DNA of 64,000 bases from Xenophilus azovorans DSM 13620 (GCF_000745855.1 NZ_JQKD01000008.1:1-64000); one strand, 5' to 3'; shown: positions 46,601-56,021, counted from the stretch's first letter. Notes: generated by a model from the sequence alone, not told the origin. Made by a program: numbers and translations.

Positions 46601-49248
46601 CGGGAGAGAGTCTTGTCCTGGCGTTGAAGGACAGTGCCGACAAGGTCACGGTCACCAACTATTTCAATGCCGACGCGGCGGGCGCGTATCGGGTCGATGA
46701 AGTCAGGTTTGCCGACGGCACCGTTTGGAACGTGGCAGCGATCAAGGCCATGGTGCAGCAGAGTACCGAGGGTAATGACACGCTGTACGGCTATGCAGTG
46801 GGTGACGTCCTGAGCGGCGGCTTGGGCAACGACACGATCTACGGCTACGGTGGAGACGACACAATCGATGGCGGTGAAGGCAACGACACGCTGCGCGGCG
46901 GCGACGGCGCGGACCTGCTGCTGGGCGGTGAGGGCAACGACACCCTGTACGGGGAGAACGGCAATGACACGCTGCTGGGTGGAGATGGTGCCGACAACCT
47001 GTACGGCGGCGCCGGCGACGACGTGCTCATCGGAGGTGCCGGGAACGATCGCCTGGAGGGCGGCACGGGCAGCGACACCTACCGCTTCGAGCGAGGCTGG
47101 GGCCAAGACACGGTGTATGCCTACGACACCGGCGCGGGTCGGGTGGAGGCCATCGAGTTCGGTACAGACATCGCTGCGGGGGACATCGTTGCCTGGCGTT
47201 CGGGCGAAAGCCTGGTCCTGTCGTTGAAGGGCAGCACCGACAAGGTCACGGTCACCAACTACTTCAACGCCGATGCCGCGGGGGCGTACCGGGTCGACGA
47301 GATTCGCTTTGCCGATGGCTCCACGTGGAATGTGGACACGGTCAAATCGATGGCACAGCAGCCCAGCGACGGAAACGACACCCTGTACGGCTACGCGGCG
47401 GCTGACGCCCTCGCAGGTGGTCTGGGCGACGACACGCTCTACGGCTACGGCGGGGACGACACGCTGGACGGCGGTGAGGGCAACGACACGCTGCGGGGCG
47501 GCGACGGTGCGGACCTGCTGCTGGGCGGTGAGGGGAGCGACAACCTGTATGGAGAGAACGGCAACGATCTGCTGCAGGGTGGCGCCGGCAACGACAACCT
47601 GTACGGGGGGGCCGGCAACGATGTACTGATCGGCGAGGCCGGCAACGACTACCTAGACGGTGGTGCGGGCAGCGACACCTACCGCTTCGATCGGGGTTGG
47701 GGCCAGGACACGGTGTATGCCTACGACACCGGCGCGGGCCGCGTGGAGGTCATCGAGTTTGGCGCAGACGTTGCTCCGGAGGACGTTGTTGCCTGGCGCT
47801 CGGGCGAGAGCCTCGTCCTGACGTTGAAAGACAGTGCCGACAAGGTCACGGTCACCAACTATTTCAATGCGGACGGAGCCGGGGCCTATCGCGTCGATGA
47901 GATTCGCTTCGCCGAAGGTACCGTGTGGACCGTGGATGCGGTCAAGTCGATGGTTCAGCAATCTGGCGATGGAAACGACACCCTGTATGGGTATGCGGTG
48001 GCCGACACCCTCGCCGGTGGCTTGGGCAATGACACGATCTATGGCTACGGTGGCGATGACACGCTGGACGGTGGCGAGGGCAACGACACGTTGCGCGGCG
48101 GCGACGGTACGGACCTGCTGCTGGGCGGCGAGGGGAGCGACAACCTGTATGGAGAGAACGGCAACGATCTGCTGCAGGGTGGCGCCGGCAACGACAACCT
48201 GTACGGGGGGGCCGGCAACGATGTACTGATCGGTGAGGCCGGCAACGACTACCTAGACGGTGGTGCGGGCAGCGACACCTACCGCTTCGATCGGGGCTGG
48301 GGCCAGGACACGGTGTATGCCTACGACACCGGAGCGGGTCGGGTGGAGGTCATCGAGTTCGGCGCTGACATCGCTCCGGAGGACATCGTTGCCTGGCGCT
48401 CGGGCGAAAGCCTCGTCCTGACGGTGAAGGACAGCACCGACAAGATCACGGTCACCAACTACTTCAACGCCGACGCGGCGGGGGCCTACCGGGTCGACGA
48501 GGTGAGGTTTGCCGACGGCACTGTGTGGAATGTGAATGCGGTCAAGTCGATGGTGCAGCAGTCCGGCGACGGCAACGACACCCTATATGGATACGCGGTG
48601 GCCGACACCCTTGCCGGCGGCCTGGGCAACGACACGATCTACGGCTACGGCGGGGACGACACGTTGGACGGCGGCGAAGGCAACGACACGCTGCGAGGCG
48701 GCGAGGGGGCGGATCTGCTGCTGGGTGGCGAGGGCAACGACAGCCTGTACGGGGAGAACGGCAACGACACGCTGCTGGGCGGAGAGGGGGCTGACAACCT
48801 GTACGGCGGCGCCGGCGACGACATGCTCATCGGAGGTGCCGGGAACGACCGCCTGGAAGGCGGCACGGGCAACGACGCGTATGTGTTCGGCCGAGGCGAT
48901 GGCAAGGACTCGGTGTACGACTACGACGCCGCTGCCGGCAACAGCGACGTGGCGCTCTTCGGGGAAGACATCGCCATCGATCATTTGTGGTTCCGCCGCA
49001 GCGGCAGCCATCTGGAAGTCAGCGTCGTCGGAACGGCGGACTCCCTGACGATCAACAACTGGTACTCCGGGGCTGCCTATCAGGTGGAGCAGTTCAAGAC
49101 GAGCGACGGGCAGGTGCTGCTTTCCAGCCAGGTTCAGTCGCTGGTCGATGCCATGGCCCAGTTCTCTCCGCCGGCCGCGGGACAGACCACGCTGCCGTCC
49201 GCCTACCAGAGTAGTCTGAATGCGGTGATCGCTGCCAATTGGCAATAG
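43642..49248 (+). CDS. Giant RTX protein exported by type I secretion
   Basis: The 1868-residue protein has four parts. Residues 1-173 form an AT-rich-coded N-terminal module ([53 protein letters not shown]). Residues 190-310 carry calcium-binding D-x-D-G-D/N-x-D loops ([49 protein letters not shown]). A helical region follows with a Ser/Gly linker near residue 510. Residues 654-1750 are 200-residue units of RTX nonapeptides plus an HCBP-related domain. The C terminus ([20 protein letters not shown] to AANWQ) is the likely secretion signal. AGGGAG precedes the ATG. Activity is unknown. Confidence 0.92.
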   Translation: MELIKVNYKPIGTIGGVTYYHKYITYTNVSGETFYASGGPSNPVGQDLLSKASAGLDAEFGSGLIAGRLKADTGVYDDKAPDWDPQGKNPSETIKEGGDLSNDWKKIKESIRDTNDSGVQYRPLTQNSNTAIDKALREAGLPSPVNDGYEDGYLSPGSNDGYLPDQRRKEPAPSTVNMCYRDAKNWRQPVDPLMLDLDGDGLELRRADGQVLFDHDADGIKTGTGWIGSDDGILVRDLNGDGRIDSGLELFGTDTVKSDGEKALNGFDALADLDSNGDGQFTNLDLAWSQVQVWRDLNQDGISDAGELFGLDQLGISRIGVVGSTTNATGGTQANTTVNGNLIAQSASFTQDGTDRTVGAIDLDSNPFYREFTTPLIENPLVQDLPDMQGSGRARDLREAAGTRAELATAVAAFAMAPTRDAQLALVDNLLGEWAQSSGWLQSLEDTLEGNVNLKNLPAGMTAEQFRHLVGVLEVFNGERFYAKAGSGNPQPAGVSVTVSGGGSGSSGGGGGGGGVTVGGPVYSISPPAAQVALLQQSYDALRQSVYGALVLQTRLKPYLDSIELTIDENGIGFDTSALAAKLENDKAVNAKEALTDLVELNRFAQGTLQAVGFDGLGMLQGWVDGLAADSPLHATLAALDVLTASSTSGTARADIYLGSAAASSFSGGAGDDIIHGGAGNDTLRGGDGADQLLGGEGNDNLYGDNGNDALLGGEGADNLYGGAGDDVLIGGAGNDRLEGGTGSDTYRFERGWGQDTVYNHDTGVGRVDAIEFGAGIAPADIVAVRSGESLVLTLRDSADKITITSYFNADGAGAYRVDEIRFANGIVWNVAAVKAMVQQSTDGNDTLYGYGVGETLSGGLGNDTIYGYGGDDTLDGGEGNDTLRGGDGLDLLLGGEGDDTLYGENGNDTLLGGSGVDNLYGGAGDDVLIGGAGNDRLEGGAGNDTYRFERGWGQDTVYAYDTGAGRMEVIEFSADIAPEDVVAWRSGESLVLALKDSADKVTVTNYFNADAAGAYRVDEVRFADGTVWNVAAIKAMVQQSTEGNDTLYGYAVGDVLSGGLGNDTIYGYGGDDTIDGGEGNDTLRGGDGADLLLGGEGNDTLYGENGNDTLLGGDGADNLYGGAGDDVLIGGAGNDRLEGGTGSDTYRFERGWGQDTVYAYDTGAGRVEAIEFGTDIAAGDIVAWRSGESLVLSLKGSTDKVTVTNYFNADAAGAYRVDEIRFADGSTWNVDTVKSMAQQPSDGNDTLYGYAAADALAGGLGDDTLYGYGGDDTLDGGEGNDTLRGGDGADLLLGGEGSDNLYGENGNDLLQGGAGNDNLYGGAGNDVLIGEAGNDYLDGGAGSDTYRFDRGWGQDTVYAYDTGAGRVEVIEFGADVAPEDVVAWRSGESLVLTLKDSADKVTVTNYFNADGAGAYRVDEIRFAEGTVWTVDAVKSMVQQSGDGNDTLYGYAVADTLAGGLGNDTIYGYGGDDTLDGGEGNDTLRGGDGTDLLLGGEGSDNLYGENGNDLLQGGAGNDNLYGGAGNDVLIGEAGNDYLDGGAGSDTYRFDRGWGQDTVYAYDTGAGRVEVIEFGADIAPEDIVAWRSGESLVLTVKDSTDKITVTNYFNADAAGAYRVDEVRFADGTVWNVNAVKSMVQQSGDGNDTLYGYAVADTLAGGLGNDTIYGYGGDDTLDGGEGNDTLRGGEGADLLLGGEGNDSLYGENGNDTLLGGEGADNLYGGAGDDMLIGGAGNDRLEGGTGNDAYVFGRGDGKDSVYDYDAAAGNSDVALFGEDIAIDHLWFRRSGSHLEVSVVGTADSLTINNWYSGAAYQVEQFKTSDGQVLLSSQVQSLVDAMAQFSPPAAGQTTLPSAYQSSLNAVIAANWQ
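45601..48880 (+). repeat. Exact 600-bp tandem repeats in the RTX gene
   Basis: Five full units begin at 45601, 46201, 46801, 47401 and 48001, and a sixth partial unit at 48601. Landmarks such as GGCAACGACACG recur at exactly 600-base spacing with no indels. Each unit encodes about 100 residues of GGxGxD nonapeptides and about 100 of an HCBP-related calcium-binding domain ([19 protein letters not shown] to [15 protein letters not shown]). Units four and five differ at only three of 180 bases in 47521-47700 versus 48121-48300. Confidence 0.95.
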
Positions 49249-49301
49249 CTGGGAGAGTTGGCGCATCGGGCGGCCGCCAGCCCGCCCGGCACAATCGCCC
49301 G

Positions 49302-50576
49302 ATGCGCTTCTTCAAGGATGTGAACCTCGCGGCCTTCACCGCCGGCTTCGTGGCGGTGCTGGTGGGCTTCACCAGCTCGGTGGCGATCGTGTTCCAGGCG
49401 GCGCAGGCCTTCGGCGCCACGCCGGCGGTCATCGCCTCCTGGATGTGGGCGCTGGGCATCGGCATGGGGCTGGCGTCGGCGCTGCCCTCGCTGTGGCTGC
49501 GCAAGCCGGTGATGATCGCCTGGAGCACGCCCGGCGCGGCGGTGCTGGCGACGGCGGGCGTGGGCTATTCGATGGGCGAGGCGGTGGGCGCCTTCATCGT
49601 CTGCGCGCTGCTGATCACGCTGGCCGGCGCCACCGGCTGGTTCGAGCGGGTGATGAACCGCATCCCGATGGCGATCGCCTCCGCGCTGCTGGCCGGCGTG
49701 CTGGCGCGCTTCGGGCTGGCGGCCTTCGCCGCGGCGCAGACGGCGCTGCCGCTGGTGCTGCTGATGCTGGCCAGCTACCTCGTCGGCCGCCGGCTGCTGC
49801 CGCGCTACGCGGTGCCGCTGACGCTGGGGGTGGCGATCGTCTTCGTGGCGCTGCGCGGCGAGCTGGCGTGGAGCACGGTGCACTTCACGCTGGCGATGCC
49901 GGTGTTCACGATGCCGGCCTTCACCTGGCAGGCGGCGGTGAGCCTGGCGCTGCCGCTGTTCGTGGTGACGATGGCCTCGCAGAACCTGCCGGGCGTGGCG
50001 GCCATCCGCGCCGCCGGCTACGAGATGCCGGTCAGCAGGCTGGTCACGCTCACCGGCGTGGCGACGCTGGTGCTGGCGCCCTTCGGCGCCTACGCGCTGA
50101 ACCTCAGCGCCATCACCGCCGCCATCTGCATGGGGCGCGAGGCGCACGAGGACCCGGCCCGCCGCTACACGGCGGCCGTGTGCTGCGGCGCCCTCTACGT
50201 CGTGATCGGCCTGTTCGGCGCGGCCGTCACCGGGCTGCTCACCGCCTTCCCGAAGGAGCTGGTCGCCGCCATCGCGGGGCTGGCGCTGCTGTCGACCATC
50301 GGCGGCGGTCTGGCGGCGGCGGTGCGCGACGAGTCGCACCGCGAGGCGGCGCTGATCACCTTCCTGGTCACGCTCTCGGGCGTGGTCATCGCCGGCATCG
50401 GCTCCGCCTTCTGGGGTGTTGTGGCCGGCGCGGCGGCGCTGGCGGTGCAGCAGCTGGGCCGCACGGCCGAGAAAACCCCGGCCGGCAAGGACATCGCGCC
50501 CGGATGCAAGATCGCGCTGGAACAGAAAACCGCGAACGACCACGCCAGAAACGCTCACGAGGCCCCTGCGAAATGA
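49302..50576 (+). CDS. benE: BenE family benzoate/H+ symporter-like protein
   Basis: The 424-residue protein has 11-12 hydrophobic helices and the BenE pattern: NLAAFTAGFVAVLVGFTSSV, ALPSLWLRKPVMIAWSTPGA, FVVTMASQNLPGVAAIRAAGY and NLSAITAAICMGREAHEDP. The family is named for benzoate uptake, but members next to unrelated genes may carry other aromatic acids. The ATG at 49302 begins the first conserved segment. Its stop overlaps the gshB start (ATGA), an unusual pairing that couples the two. Confidence 0.88.
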   Translation: MRFFKDVNLAAFTAGFVAVLVGFTSSVAIVFQAAQAFGATPAVIASWMWALGIGMGLASALPSLWLRKPVMIAWSTPGAAVLATAGVGYSMGEAVGAFIVCALLITLAGATGWFERVMNRIPMAIASALLAGVLARFGLAAFAAAQTALPLVLLMLASYLVGRRLLPRYAVPLTLGVAIVFVALRGELAWSTVHFTLAMPVFTMPAFTWQAAVSLALPLFVVTMASQNLPGVAAIRAAGYEMPVSRLVTLTGVATLVLAPFGAYALNLSAITAAICMGREAHEDPARRYTAAVCCGALYVVIGLFGAAVTGLLTAFPKELVAAIAGLALLSTIGGGLAAAVRDESHREAALITFLVTLSGVVIAGIGSAFWGVVAGAAALAVQQLGRTAEKTPAGKDIAPGCKIALEQKTANDHARNAHEAPAK

Positions 50577-51520
50577 ACCTCCTCTTCGTCGCCGACCCGC
50601 TCGACCACTTCAAGATCTACAAGGACACCACCTTCTCGATGATGCGCGAGGCGCAGCGGCGCGGCCACCGCATCGCCACCTGCCTGCCGCAGGACCTGCA
50701 GTGGAAGTCCGGCGACGTGGTCAAGGCCACCGTGCGCCGGATCACGCTGACCGGCGACAAGCACGCCTGGTACACGGAGGACTTGGTCGAGACCCGCGCG
50801 CTGAAGGACTTCGACGCGGTGCTGATGCGCAAGGACCCGCCTTTCGACGCCGAGTACATCTACGCCACGCACCTGCTGGAGCAGGCCGAGCGCGAGGGCG
50901 CCACGGTGATCAACAGGCCGCGCTCGCTGCGCGACCATCCGGAGAAGCTGGCGGTGATGGAGTTCCCCCAGTTCACCACGCCCACGCTGGTCACGCGCAG
51001 CCCGGAGGCGGTGAAGGACTTCCACGCCGAGCACGGCGACATCATCCTCAAGCCGCTGGACGGCATGGGCGGCATGGGCATCTTTCGCGTGCGCGAGGAC
51101 GGGCTGAACCTCGGCTCCATCACCGAGACGCTGAACAAGGGCGGCGCGCAGACCCTCATGGTGCAGCGCTTCGTGCCCGAGATCGCGCAGGGCGACAAGC
51201 GCGTGCTGGTCATCGGCGGCGAGCCGGTGCCCTTCAGCCTGGCGCGCATCCCGCAGGGCAGCGAGGTGCGCGGCAACCTGGCGGCCGGCGGCAAGGGCGT
51301 GGCCCAGCCGCTGACCGACGAGGACTGGACGATCGCCCGCGCCATCGGCCCGGTGCTCGCCGCCCGCGGGCTGCTGCTGATCGGGCTGGACGTCATCGGC
51401 GGCTCGCTCACCGAGATCAACGTCACCAGCCCCACCTGCTTCCAGGAGATCACCGAGCAGACCGGCTTCGACGTGCCGGCGATGTTCGTCGATGCGCTGG
51501 AGCGGCAGCTCCAGGGCTGA
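50573..51520 (+). CDS. gshB: Glutathione synthetase
   Basis: GshB (315 residues) joins gamma-glutamylcysteine to glycine using ATP. The N-terminal domain shows FKIYKDTTFSMMREAQRRGH and LMRKDPPFDAEYIYATHLLE. The ATP-grasp domain has DIILKPLDGMGGMGIFRV, GDKRVLVIGGEPVPFSLARI and the metal-binding EINVTSPTCFQEI. It is full length. The start overlaps the benE stop by four bases. The stop codon abuts copy 2 of the 160-bp repeat. gshA lies upstream at 35326, separated by kup and the secretion island. Confidence 0.97.
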   Translation: MNLLFVADPLDHFKIYKDTTFSMMREAQRRGHRIATCLPQDLQWKSGDVVKATVRRITLTGDKHAWYTEDLVETRALKDFDAVLMRKDPPFDAEYIYATHLLEQAEREGATVINRPRSLRDHPEKLAVMEFPQFTTPTLVTRSPEAVKDFHAEHGDIILKPLDGMGGMGIFRVREDGLNLGSITETLNKGGAQTLMVQRFVPEIAQGDKRVLVIGGEPVPFSLARIPQGSEVRGNLAAGGKGVAQPLTDEDWTIARAIGPVLAARGLLLIGLDVIGGSLTEINVTSPTCFQEITEQTGFDVPAMFVDALERQLQG

Positions 51521-51680
51521 GAAGGTGTGAACGAACCCGACATGCCCGCTCATCCCGCCAGAACGCGCCCGCTCGGCGTTGCAAATGCTCGCCATGGCCC
51601 GAGCCATGGCTGCGCTTTGCGCCTTGATCGGGCACGTTCTGGCGGCCTGCTCGGGCACGCCGGATTCATTCACACCTTCT
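51521..51680. repeat. 160-bp inverted-repeat element, copy 2
   Basis: This copy differs from 29461-29620 at five positions. Two of those lie opposite each other in the central hairpin, which here reads CCATGG-CCCGAG-CCATGG, so pairing is kept. As with copy 1, the element begins directly after a TGA stop (gshB) and is followed by the same GAGCG. It has near-perfect terminal inverted repeats and no coding capacity for a transposase. Confidence 0.85.
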
Positions 51681-51815
51681 GAGCGCGCACCGAGTCCTTT
51701 TTTCGCGAAGGCAGGGCGCATCCGGCGCCCGGCCCGGCGCATTCCGTCGCATCGCGCTGGCCGGCGCGGCCCGGTTCCGGAATCGTGCGGTCTTCATCCA
51801 CTGGAGACCTGCACC

Positions 51816-52229
51816 ATGCGACTGCCTTCCATCCTCTGTTCCGCGGCCCTGCTCGGCCCGCTGGCCGCCGGCGCGGCCGATCTTCAGGTGAGCGTGGCCG
51901 ACGGCCCGGCCGGGCCGGCCCAGCTCTACGTGGCGGTGTACGACAGCGCCGAGCGCTACGCCGCCGGCCAGTCGATGGCCTCGCAGAGCCTGCCGCTGCG
52001 CGAGGGCGGCGCGCAGCTGGCCTTCATCGGCCTGCCGGCGGGCCGCTACGCCCTCAAGGTGTACGCCGACGAGAACGGCAACGGCAAGCTCGACACCAAC
52101 CTGCTGGGCCTGCCCGTGGAGCGCTACGGCTTCTCCAGGGACGCGCGCGGCGACCGGGGCGCGCCGGACTTCGAGGCCGTCGCCGTGCCGCTCGATGCGG
52201 ACCAGCGCATCACCATCCACCTGCGCTGA
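51816..52229 (+). CDS. DUF2141 family secreted protein
   Basis: The 137-residue protein has a signal peptide (LPSILCSAALLGPLAAGAAD) and a beta-sandwich DUF2141 domain: LYVAVYDSAERY, LAFIGLPAGRYALKVYADEN and GNGKLDTNLLGLPVERYGFS, the family signature. Function is unknown; it is probably periplasmic. The carotenoid oxygenase gene starts 11 bases after its stop, so they form an operon. Confidence 0.88.
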   Translation: MRLPSILCSAALLGPLAAGAADLQVSVADGPAGPAQLYVAVYDSAERYAAGQSMASQSLPLREGGAQLAFIGLPAGRYALKVYADENGNGKLDTNLLGLPVERYGFSRDARGDRGAPDFEAVAVPLDADQRITIHLR

Positions 52230-52239
52230 GGAGCCGGCC

Positions 52240-53766
52240 ATGAAGCGTCGCGAACTCCTGCACCGGCTGGCCGCGGCCGGCACGGCGCCGCTGCTGGGCG
52301 CGCTGCCCCTGGCCGCGCGCGCCGCCGACGCCGCCATCGGCAGCGACACCTGGCAGGCCCAGTTCGAGGCCTCCACGGCGCCGTGGAAGATCGGCTTCGC
52401 CACGCCGCCGACCGACCTGCCGCTGGTGCCCGCCACGGTGCGCGGCCGCTTTCCGGATGCGCTCGCCGGCACGCTCTACCGCGTGGGCCCGGCCGGGCAT
52501 GACCTGGGCGGCCAGCGCTATCACCACTGGTTCGACGGCGACGGCATGGTGCAGCGCTTCGTCATCGACGGCGCCGACGTGCGCCACCAGGGCCGCTACG
52601 TCGCCACGGCCAAGCGCGTCGCCGAAGTGCGCGCCGGGCACCGGCTGGAGCAGGCCTTCGCCACCATCCTGCCGGGCGTGCAGCCGCCGGCCTCGCCCGA
52701 CGGCATGAACGTCGCGAACACCAGCGTGCTGCCGCTGGGCGACGACCTGCTCGCCCTGTGGGAGGGCGGCTCGGCCACCCGCATCGACCCCGCCACGCTG
52801 GCCACGCGCGGCCTGCGGACCTGGCGCGCCGACCTGGCCGGGCTGCCCTTCTCGGCCCATCCCAAGGTGGACCCCGACGGCACGGTGTGGAACTTCGGCA
52901 TCGGCGCCAGCCAGGGCATGCTGATCCTCTACGAGATCGCGCCCGACGGCACGCTGCGCCGCGCCGACGCGATGCCCGTGCCGCAGATCGCGATGGTCCA
53001 CGACTTCGCCGTCACCGATGCCCACCTCGTCTTCCTCATGCCGTCGCTGGTGTTCGACAACGCGCGCAGCGCGGCGGGCGCGAGCTTCCTCGACAGCCAC
53101 GTGTGGAAGCCCGAACTCGGCATGCGCGTGCTGGTGGTGGACAAGAAGGACTGGAGCCGGCGGCAGATGCTGCAACTGCCCGCGGGCTTCCTGTTCCACC
53201 TGGGCAATGCGTGGGCGCAGGACGGGCCTTCCGGCACGCTGATCCACCTGGACTACGTGCGCTCGGCCACGGCCGACGCGGTGTTCACCAGCAACCGCGA
53301 GGTGATGCGCGGGCGCCGCGTGCGCAGCGTGGAGCCGCAACTCGTGGCCGCCACGCTGAACCTGCGCACCGGCGAGGCCACGCAGCACGCGCTGGGCCTC
53401 GCGGCCGAGTTCCCGCGCATGGACCCGCGCCGCGTGGGCCTGCGGCATCGCCGGGTGGTGCATGCGACGCAAGTGTTCGAGGACCGCCCCGGCTTCGGCG
53501 CGGTGGCGCTGACGGACGTGGAGAACGGCCGGTCGCAGCGCTTCGCCTACGGCGCGCAGGCGCTGGTGGAGGAGCACGTGTTCGTGCCCGACGGCGACCG
53601 GCCCGGCTGGATCCTGGGCACCGCGCTGGATGTCGCGCAGAAGAAGACCGTGCTGTCCTGCTTCGCGGCCGATGCCCTGGCCGACGGCCCGGTTGCGCAG
53701 GCCACGCTGCCCTATGCGCTGCCGCTGGGGCTGCACGGCAGCTTCGTGCCGGCGCGGCAGGGCTAG
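52240..53766 (+). CDS. Carotenoid cleavage oxygenase family protein
   Basis: The 508-residue protein belongs to the RPE65/CCO seven-bladed propeller family that cleaves carotenoids, stilbenes or related alkenes with a four-histidine iron centre. Candidate ligands are in LPFSAHPKVDP, MVHDFAVTDAHLVF, GFLFHLGNAWAQ and LGLHGSFVPA. HHWFDGDGMVQRF is the family signature. The N terminus (MKRRELLHRLAAAGTAPLLG) looks like a signal, possibly Tat-type with a weak twin arginine, suggesting a periplasmic location. The substrate is unknown. Confidence 0.9.
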   Translation: MKRRELLHRLAAAGTAPLLGALPLAARAADAAIGSDTWQAQFEASTAPWKIGFATPPTDLPLVPATVRGRFPDALAGTLYRVGPAGHDLGGQRYHHWFDGDGMVQRFVIDGADVRHQGRYVATAKRVAEVRAGHRLEQAFATILPGVQPPASPDGMNVANTSVLPLGDDLLALWEGGSATRIDPATLATRGLRTWRADLAGLPFSAHPKVDPDGTVWNFGIGASQGMLILYEIAPDGTLRRADAMPVPQIAMVHDFAVTDAHLVFLMPSLVFDNARSAAGASFLDSHVWKPELGMRVLVVDKKDWSRRQMLQLPAGFLFHLGNAWAQDGPSGTLIHLDYVRSATADAVFTSNREVMRGRRVRSVEPQLVAATLNLRTGEATQHALGLAAEFPRMDPRRVGLRHRRVVHATQVFEDRPGFGAVALTDVENGRSQRFAYGAQALVEEHVFVPDGDRPGWILGTALDVAQKKTVLSCFAADALADGPVAQATLPYALPLGLHGSFVPARQG

Positions 53767-53767
53767 G

Positions 53768-55999
53768 TCAGAAGTCGATGCTGCCGCTGAGCATGAAGGT
53801 GCGCGGGTTGCCCTGCACCAGGTAGTTCGAGCCGGGGTAGCCGCCGGCCGAGGCCCAGTAGGACTTGTCGGCCACGTTGTCGATGCGGGCGCGCAGGGTG
53901 AGCAGGCGGCCGTTGCCGATGTCCATCAGGTAGCGCGCGCCGAGGTCCAGGCGCGTCCAGTCGGGGATGTGCTGCGTGTTGGCGGCGTTGACGAACTGCT
54001 TGGAGGTGCGGATGACGCGCGCGCTCAGTGCCAGCCCCGGCACGCCCGGCACGTCCCACTCGGCGCCGATGTTGAGCTGTGACCTGGGCACGCCGATCAC
54101 GGTGTTGCCGTTGTAGGCGCCGCCCGCCGTCGCGCGCTGCTGCGCGTCGATCATCGTCAGGCCGCCCAGCACGCGCAGGCCCTTGAGCGGTTCGCCGAAC
54201 ACCGACAGCTCCATGCCGCGGTTGACCTGCTCGCCGTTGGGGCCGAACGCGCCGTTCTGCACGAAGTACTGCGGCTGCGAAGTCTGGAAGAAGGACAGTG
54301 CGCCGCCGAGGCTGCCGCCGTCGTACTTGACGCCCACTTCCTTCTGCTTGGAGCGGTAGGGGGCGAACACCTCGCCGCCGTTGATCACCACGGCCCCGCC
54401 CGAGGTCGACGGCGCCGTCTCGCCGGGGATCAGCGCCTCGATGTAGTTCGCGTACAGCGAGATCTCCTTCGTCGGCCGGACGACGATGCCCACCACCGGC
54501 GTGGTGCGCGCGGCCTCGTAGCCGGCGCTGAACAGGCCGGTGGTGTAGCTGTAGGTCTTGCTTTCGATGTTCTGCCGCCGCGCCCCGAGGGTGAGCAGCA
54601 CCCGGTCGTCGGCGAAGGACATCGTGTCGGCGATGGCGATGCTCCTGGAGCGGTAGCGCGCCTGCACCAGCGGGTTGGCCATGTTGCCGCCGGCGGTGGT
54701 GGCGTCGGCCAGCGGCTCGTAGCTGTCGTGATGTGAATACAGCAGGTCGCGCAGGCCGCCGAAGGCCGAATAGGCGTAGGCGTTGCGCCGCTTGTTGTCG
54801 TACGTGGCGGCCGAGACGGTCAGCGTGTGCTTGACCGGCCCGGTGGCGAAGCTGGCGCGCGCGCCGACCTCGCCGGTGCCCACGTCGTCCTTGCGGACGT
54901 TGTCGAAGCGGTAGCTCGACATCAGGCCCAGCGGGTTCAGGAGCGTCGGGTTGGCCAGCTCGTTGTGCTCCTTACCCCGGCGCACGCCGGCGGCGGCCCA
55001 GAGGGTGACGCTGTCGGTCACGTCGAACTCGCTGCGCACGGTGGCGAACAGGTCCTTCTCCTTCGAGAAGCTCCACGGCTGCGCGTAGTTGGCGTCGGAC
55101 TTCGGCGGGCGCGGCACGGGGAAGGTCGCGCCCGGCGTCACGTTCGGCCGGCCCTGGTCGATCTGGTGGTCCTGGTAGCCGAAGTCGGCCGAGATGCGCA
55201 CGCGCCGGCTGCGCCAGTCCAGGCCCACGCCCAGCGCGCTCAATTCGCGGTGCTCGTCGTCCACGCCGGTGCCGCCGTCGCGGCGCACGGCGTTGATGCG
55301 GATGCCGGTGCTCTGGTCGGGCCCGAAGCGGCGTGCGAAGTCCAGCGAGGCGTAGCCCTGGCCGCCGGACTGGATGCCGAAGCCCAGCCGGGTGAGCGGC
55401 TCGTTGGGCGCGCGCTTGGGCAGCAGGTTGATCGCGCCGCCGATGCCGCTGCCGCCCGGCGCGGCGCCGTTGAGGAAGGTGCTGGCGCCGCGGAACACCT
55501 CCACCCGCTCGAAGAACTCGGAGGCGACGTACTGGCGCGGCAGCATGCCGTACAGGCCGTTGTAGGAGATGTCGTCGGAGCCGAGCTGGAAGCCCCGCAC
55601 CATGTACAGCTCCTGGAAGTTGCCGAAGCCGCGCGCGGCGCGCACCGAGGGGTCGTTGAGCAGCACGTCGGCCACGCTCTTGGCCTGCTGGTCCTGGATC
55701 AGTTCGTTGGTGTAGCTGGTGGCGTTGAACGGCGTGCTCATCGTGTCCTGCGTGCCCAGGATGCCGACCCGCCCGCCGCGCGCCACCTGGCCGCCGGCGT
55801 AGGGCTTGGCCAGGCCCTCGGCGGAGGCGTCGGCGCTGGCCTCCACCGTCACGGTGCTCAGGGTGTCCTGGGCGGCGGCCGGCGCGGGTGCCGCGGCGGC
55901 GGGATCGGACGCCGGTGTCTGGGCCGAGGCGGCCAGGGCCTGGACGGCCAGGAAGAGCGCGGCGGCCAGCGGCCGCGGGGCGAAGAGGTGGGACGGCAT
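53768..55999 (-). CDS. TonB-dependent siderophore receptor
   Basis: The 743-residue outer-membrane receptor has a signal peptide (LAAALFLAVQALAASAQ), then a plug domain (KSVADVLLNDPSVRAARGFG, ELYMVRGFQLGSDDISYNGL, VEVFRGASTFLNGAAPGGSG) and a 22-strand-type barrel ending in the terminal Phe (FMLSGSIDF). It would import a ferric siderophore using TonB-ExbBD, not present here. The start is taken as the ATG at 55999; a GTG at 56011 is possible. A Fur-box-like site lies just upstream, implying iron repression. Confidence 0.95.
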   Translation of the reverse strand: MPSHLFAPRPLAAALFLAVQALAASAQTPASDPAAAAPAPAAAQDTLSTVTVEASADASAEGLAKPYAGGQVARGGRVGILGTQDTMSTPFNATSYTNELIQDQQAKSVADVLLNDPSVRAARGFGNFQELYMVRGFQLGSDDISYNGLYGMLPRQYVASEFFERVEVFRGASTFLNGAAPGGSGIGGAINLLPKRAPNEPLTRLGFGIQSGGQGYASLDFARRFGPDQSTGIRINAVRRDGGTGVDDEHRELSALGVGLDWRSRRVRISADFGYQDHQIDQGRPNVTPGATFPVPRPPKSDANYAQPWSFSKEKDLFATVRSEFDVTDSVTLWAAAGVRRGKEHNELANPTLLNPLGLMSSYRFDNVRKDDVGTGEVGARASFATGPVKHTLTVSAATYDNKRRNAYAYSAFGGLRDLLYSHHDSYEPLADATTAGGNMANPLVQARYRSRSIAIADTMSFADDRVLLTLGARRQNIESKTYSYTTGLFSAGYEAARTTPVVGIVVRPTKEISLYANYIEALIPGETAPSTSGGAVVINGGEVFAPYRSKQKEVGVKYDGGSLGGALSFFQTSQPQYFVQNGAFGPNGEQVNRGMELSVFGEPLKGLRVLGGLTMIDAQQRATAGGAYNGNTVIGVPRSQLNIGAEWDVPGVPGLALSARVIRTSKQFVNAANTQHIPDWTRLDLGARYLMDIGNGRLLTLRARIDNVADKSYWASAGGYPGSNYLVQGNPRTFMLSGSIDF

Positions 56000-56021
56000 G
56001 GTGGCGCGCACTTTAGATTCG

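Noticed and set aside
43642-49248. Regularly spaced repeats as a possible CRISPR array
   Set aside because: The repeats are in-frame protein-coding RTX units of 600 bases with no spacers, inside one continuous gene.
38772-49248. Island as a prophage or integrative element
   Set aside because: No integrase, transposase, phage structural gene, tRNA junction or flanking direct repeat was found. Only composition and the hlyD-tail repeat suggest transfer.
49267-49289. GC-rich inverted repeat after the RTX gene as a terminator
   Set aside because: The stem is imperfect and lacks a T-run. It lies directly before the benE start, so its role cannot be told.
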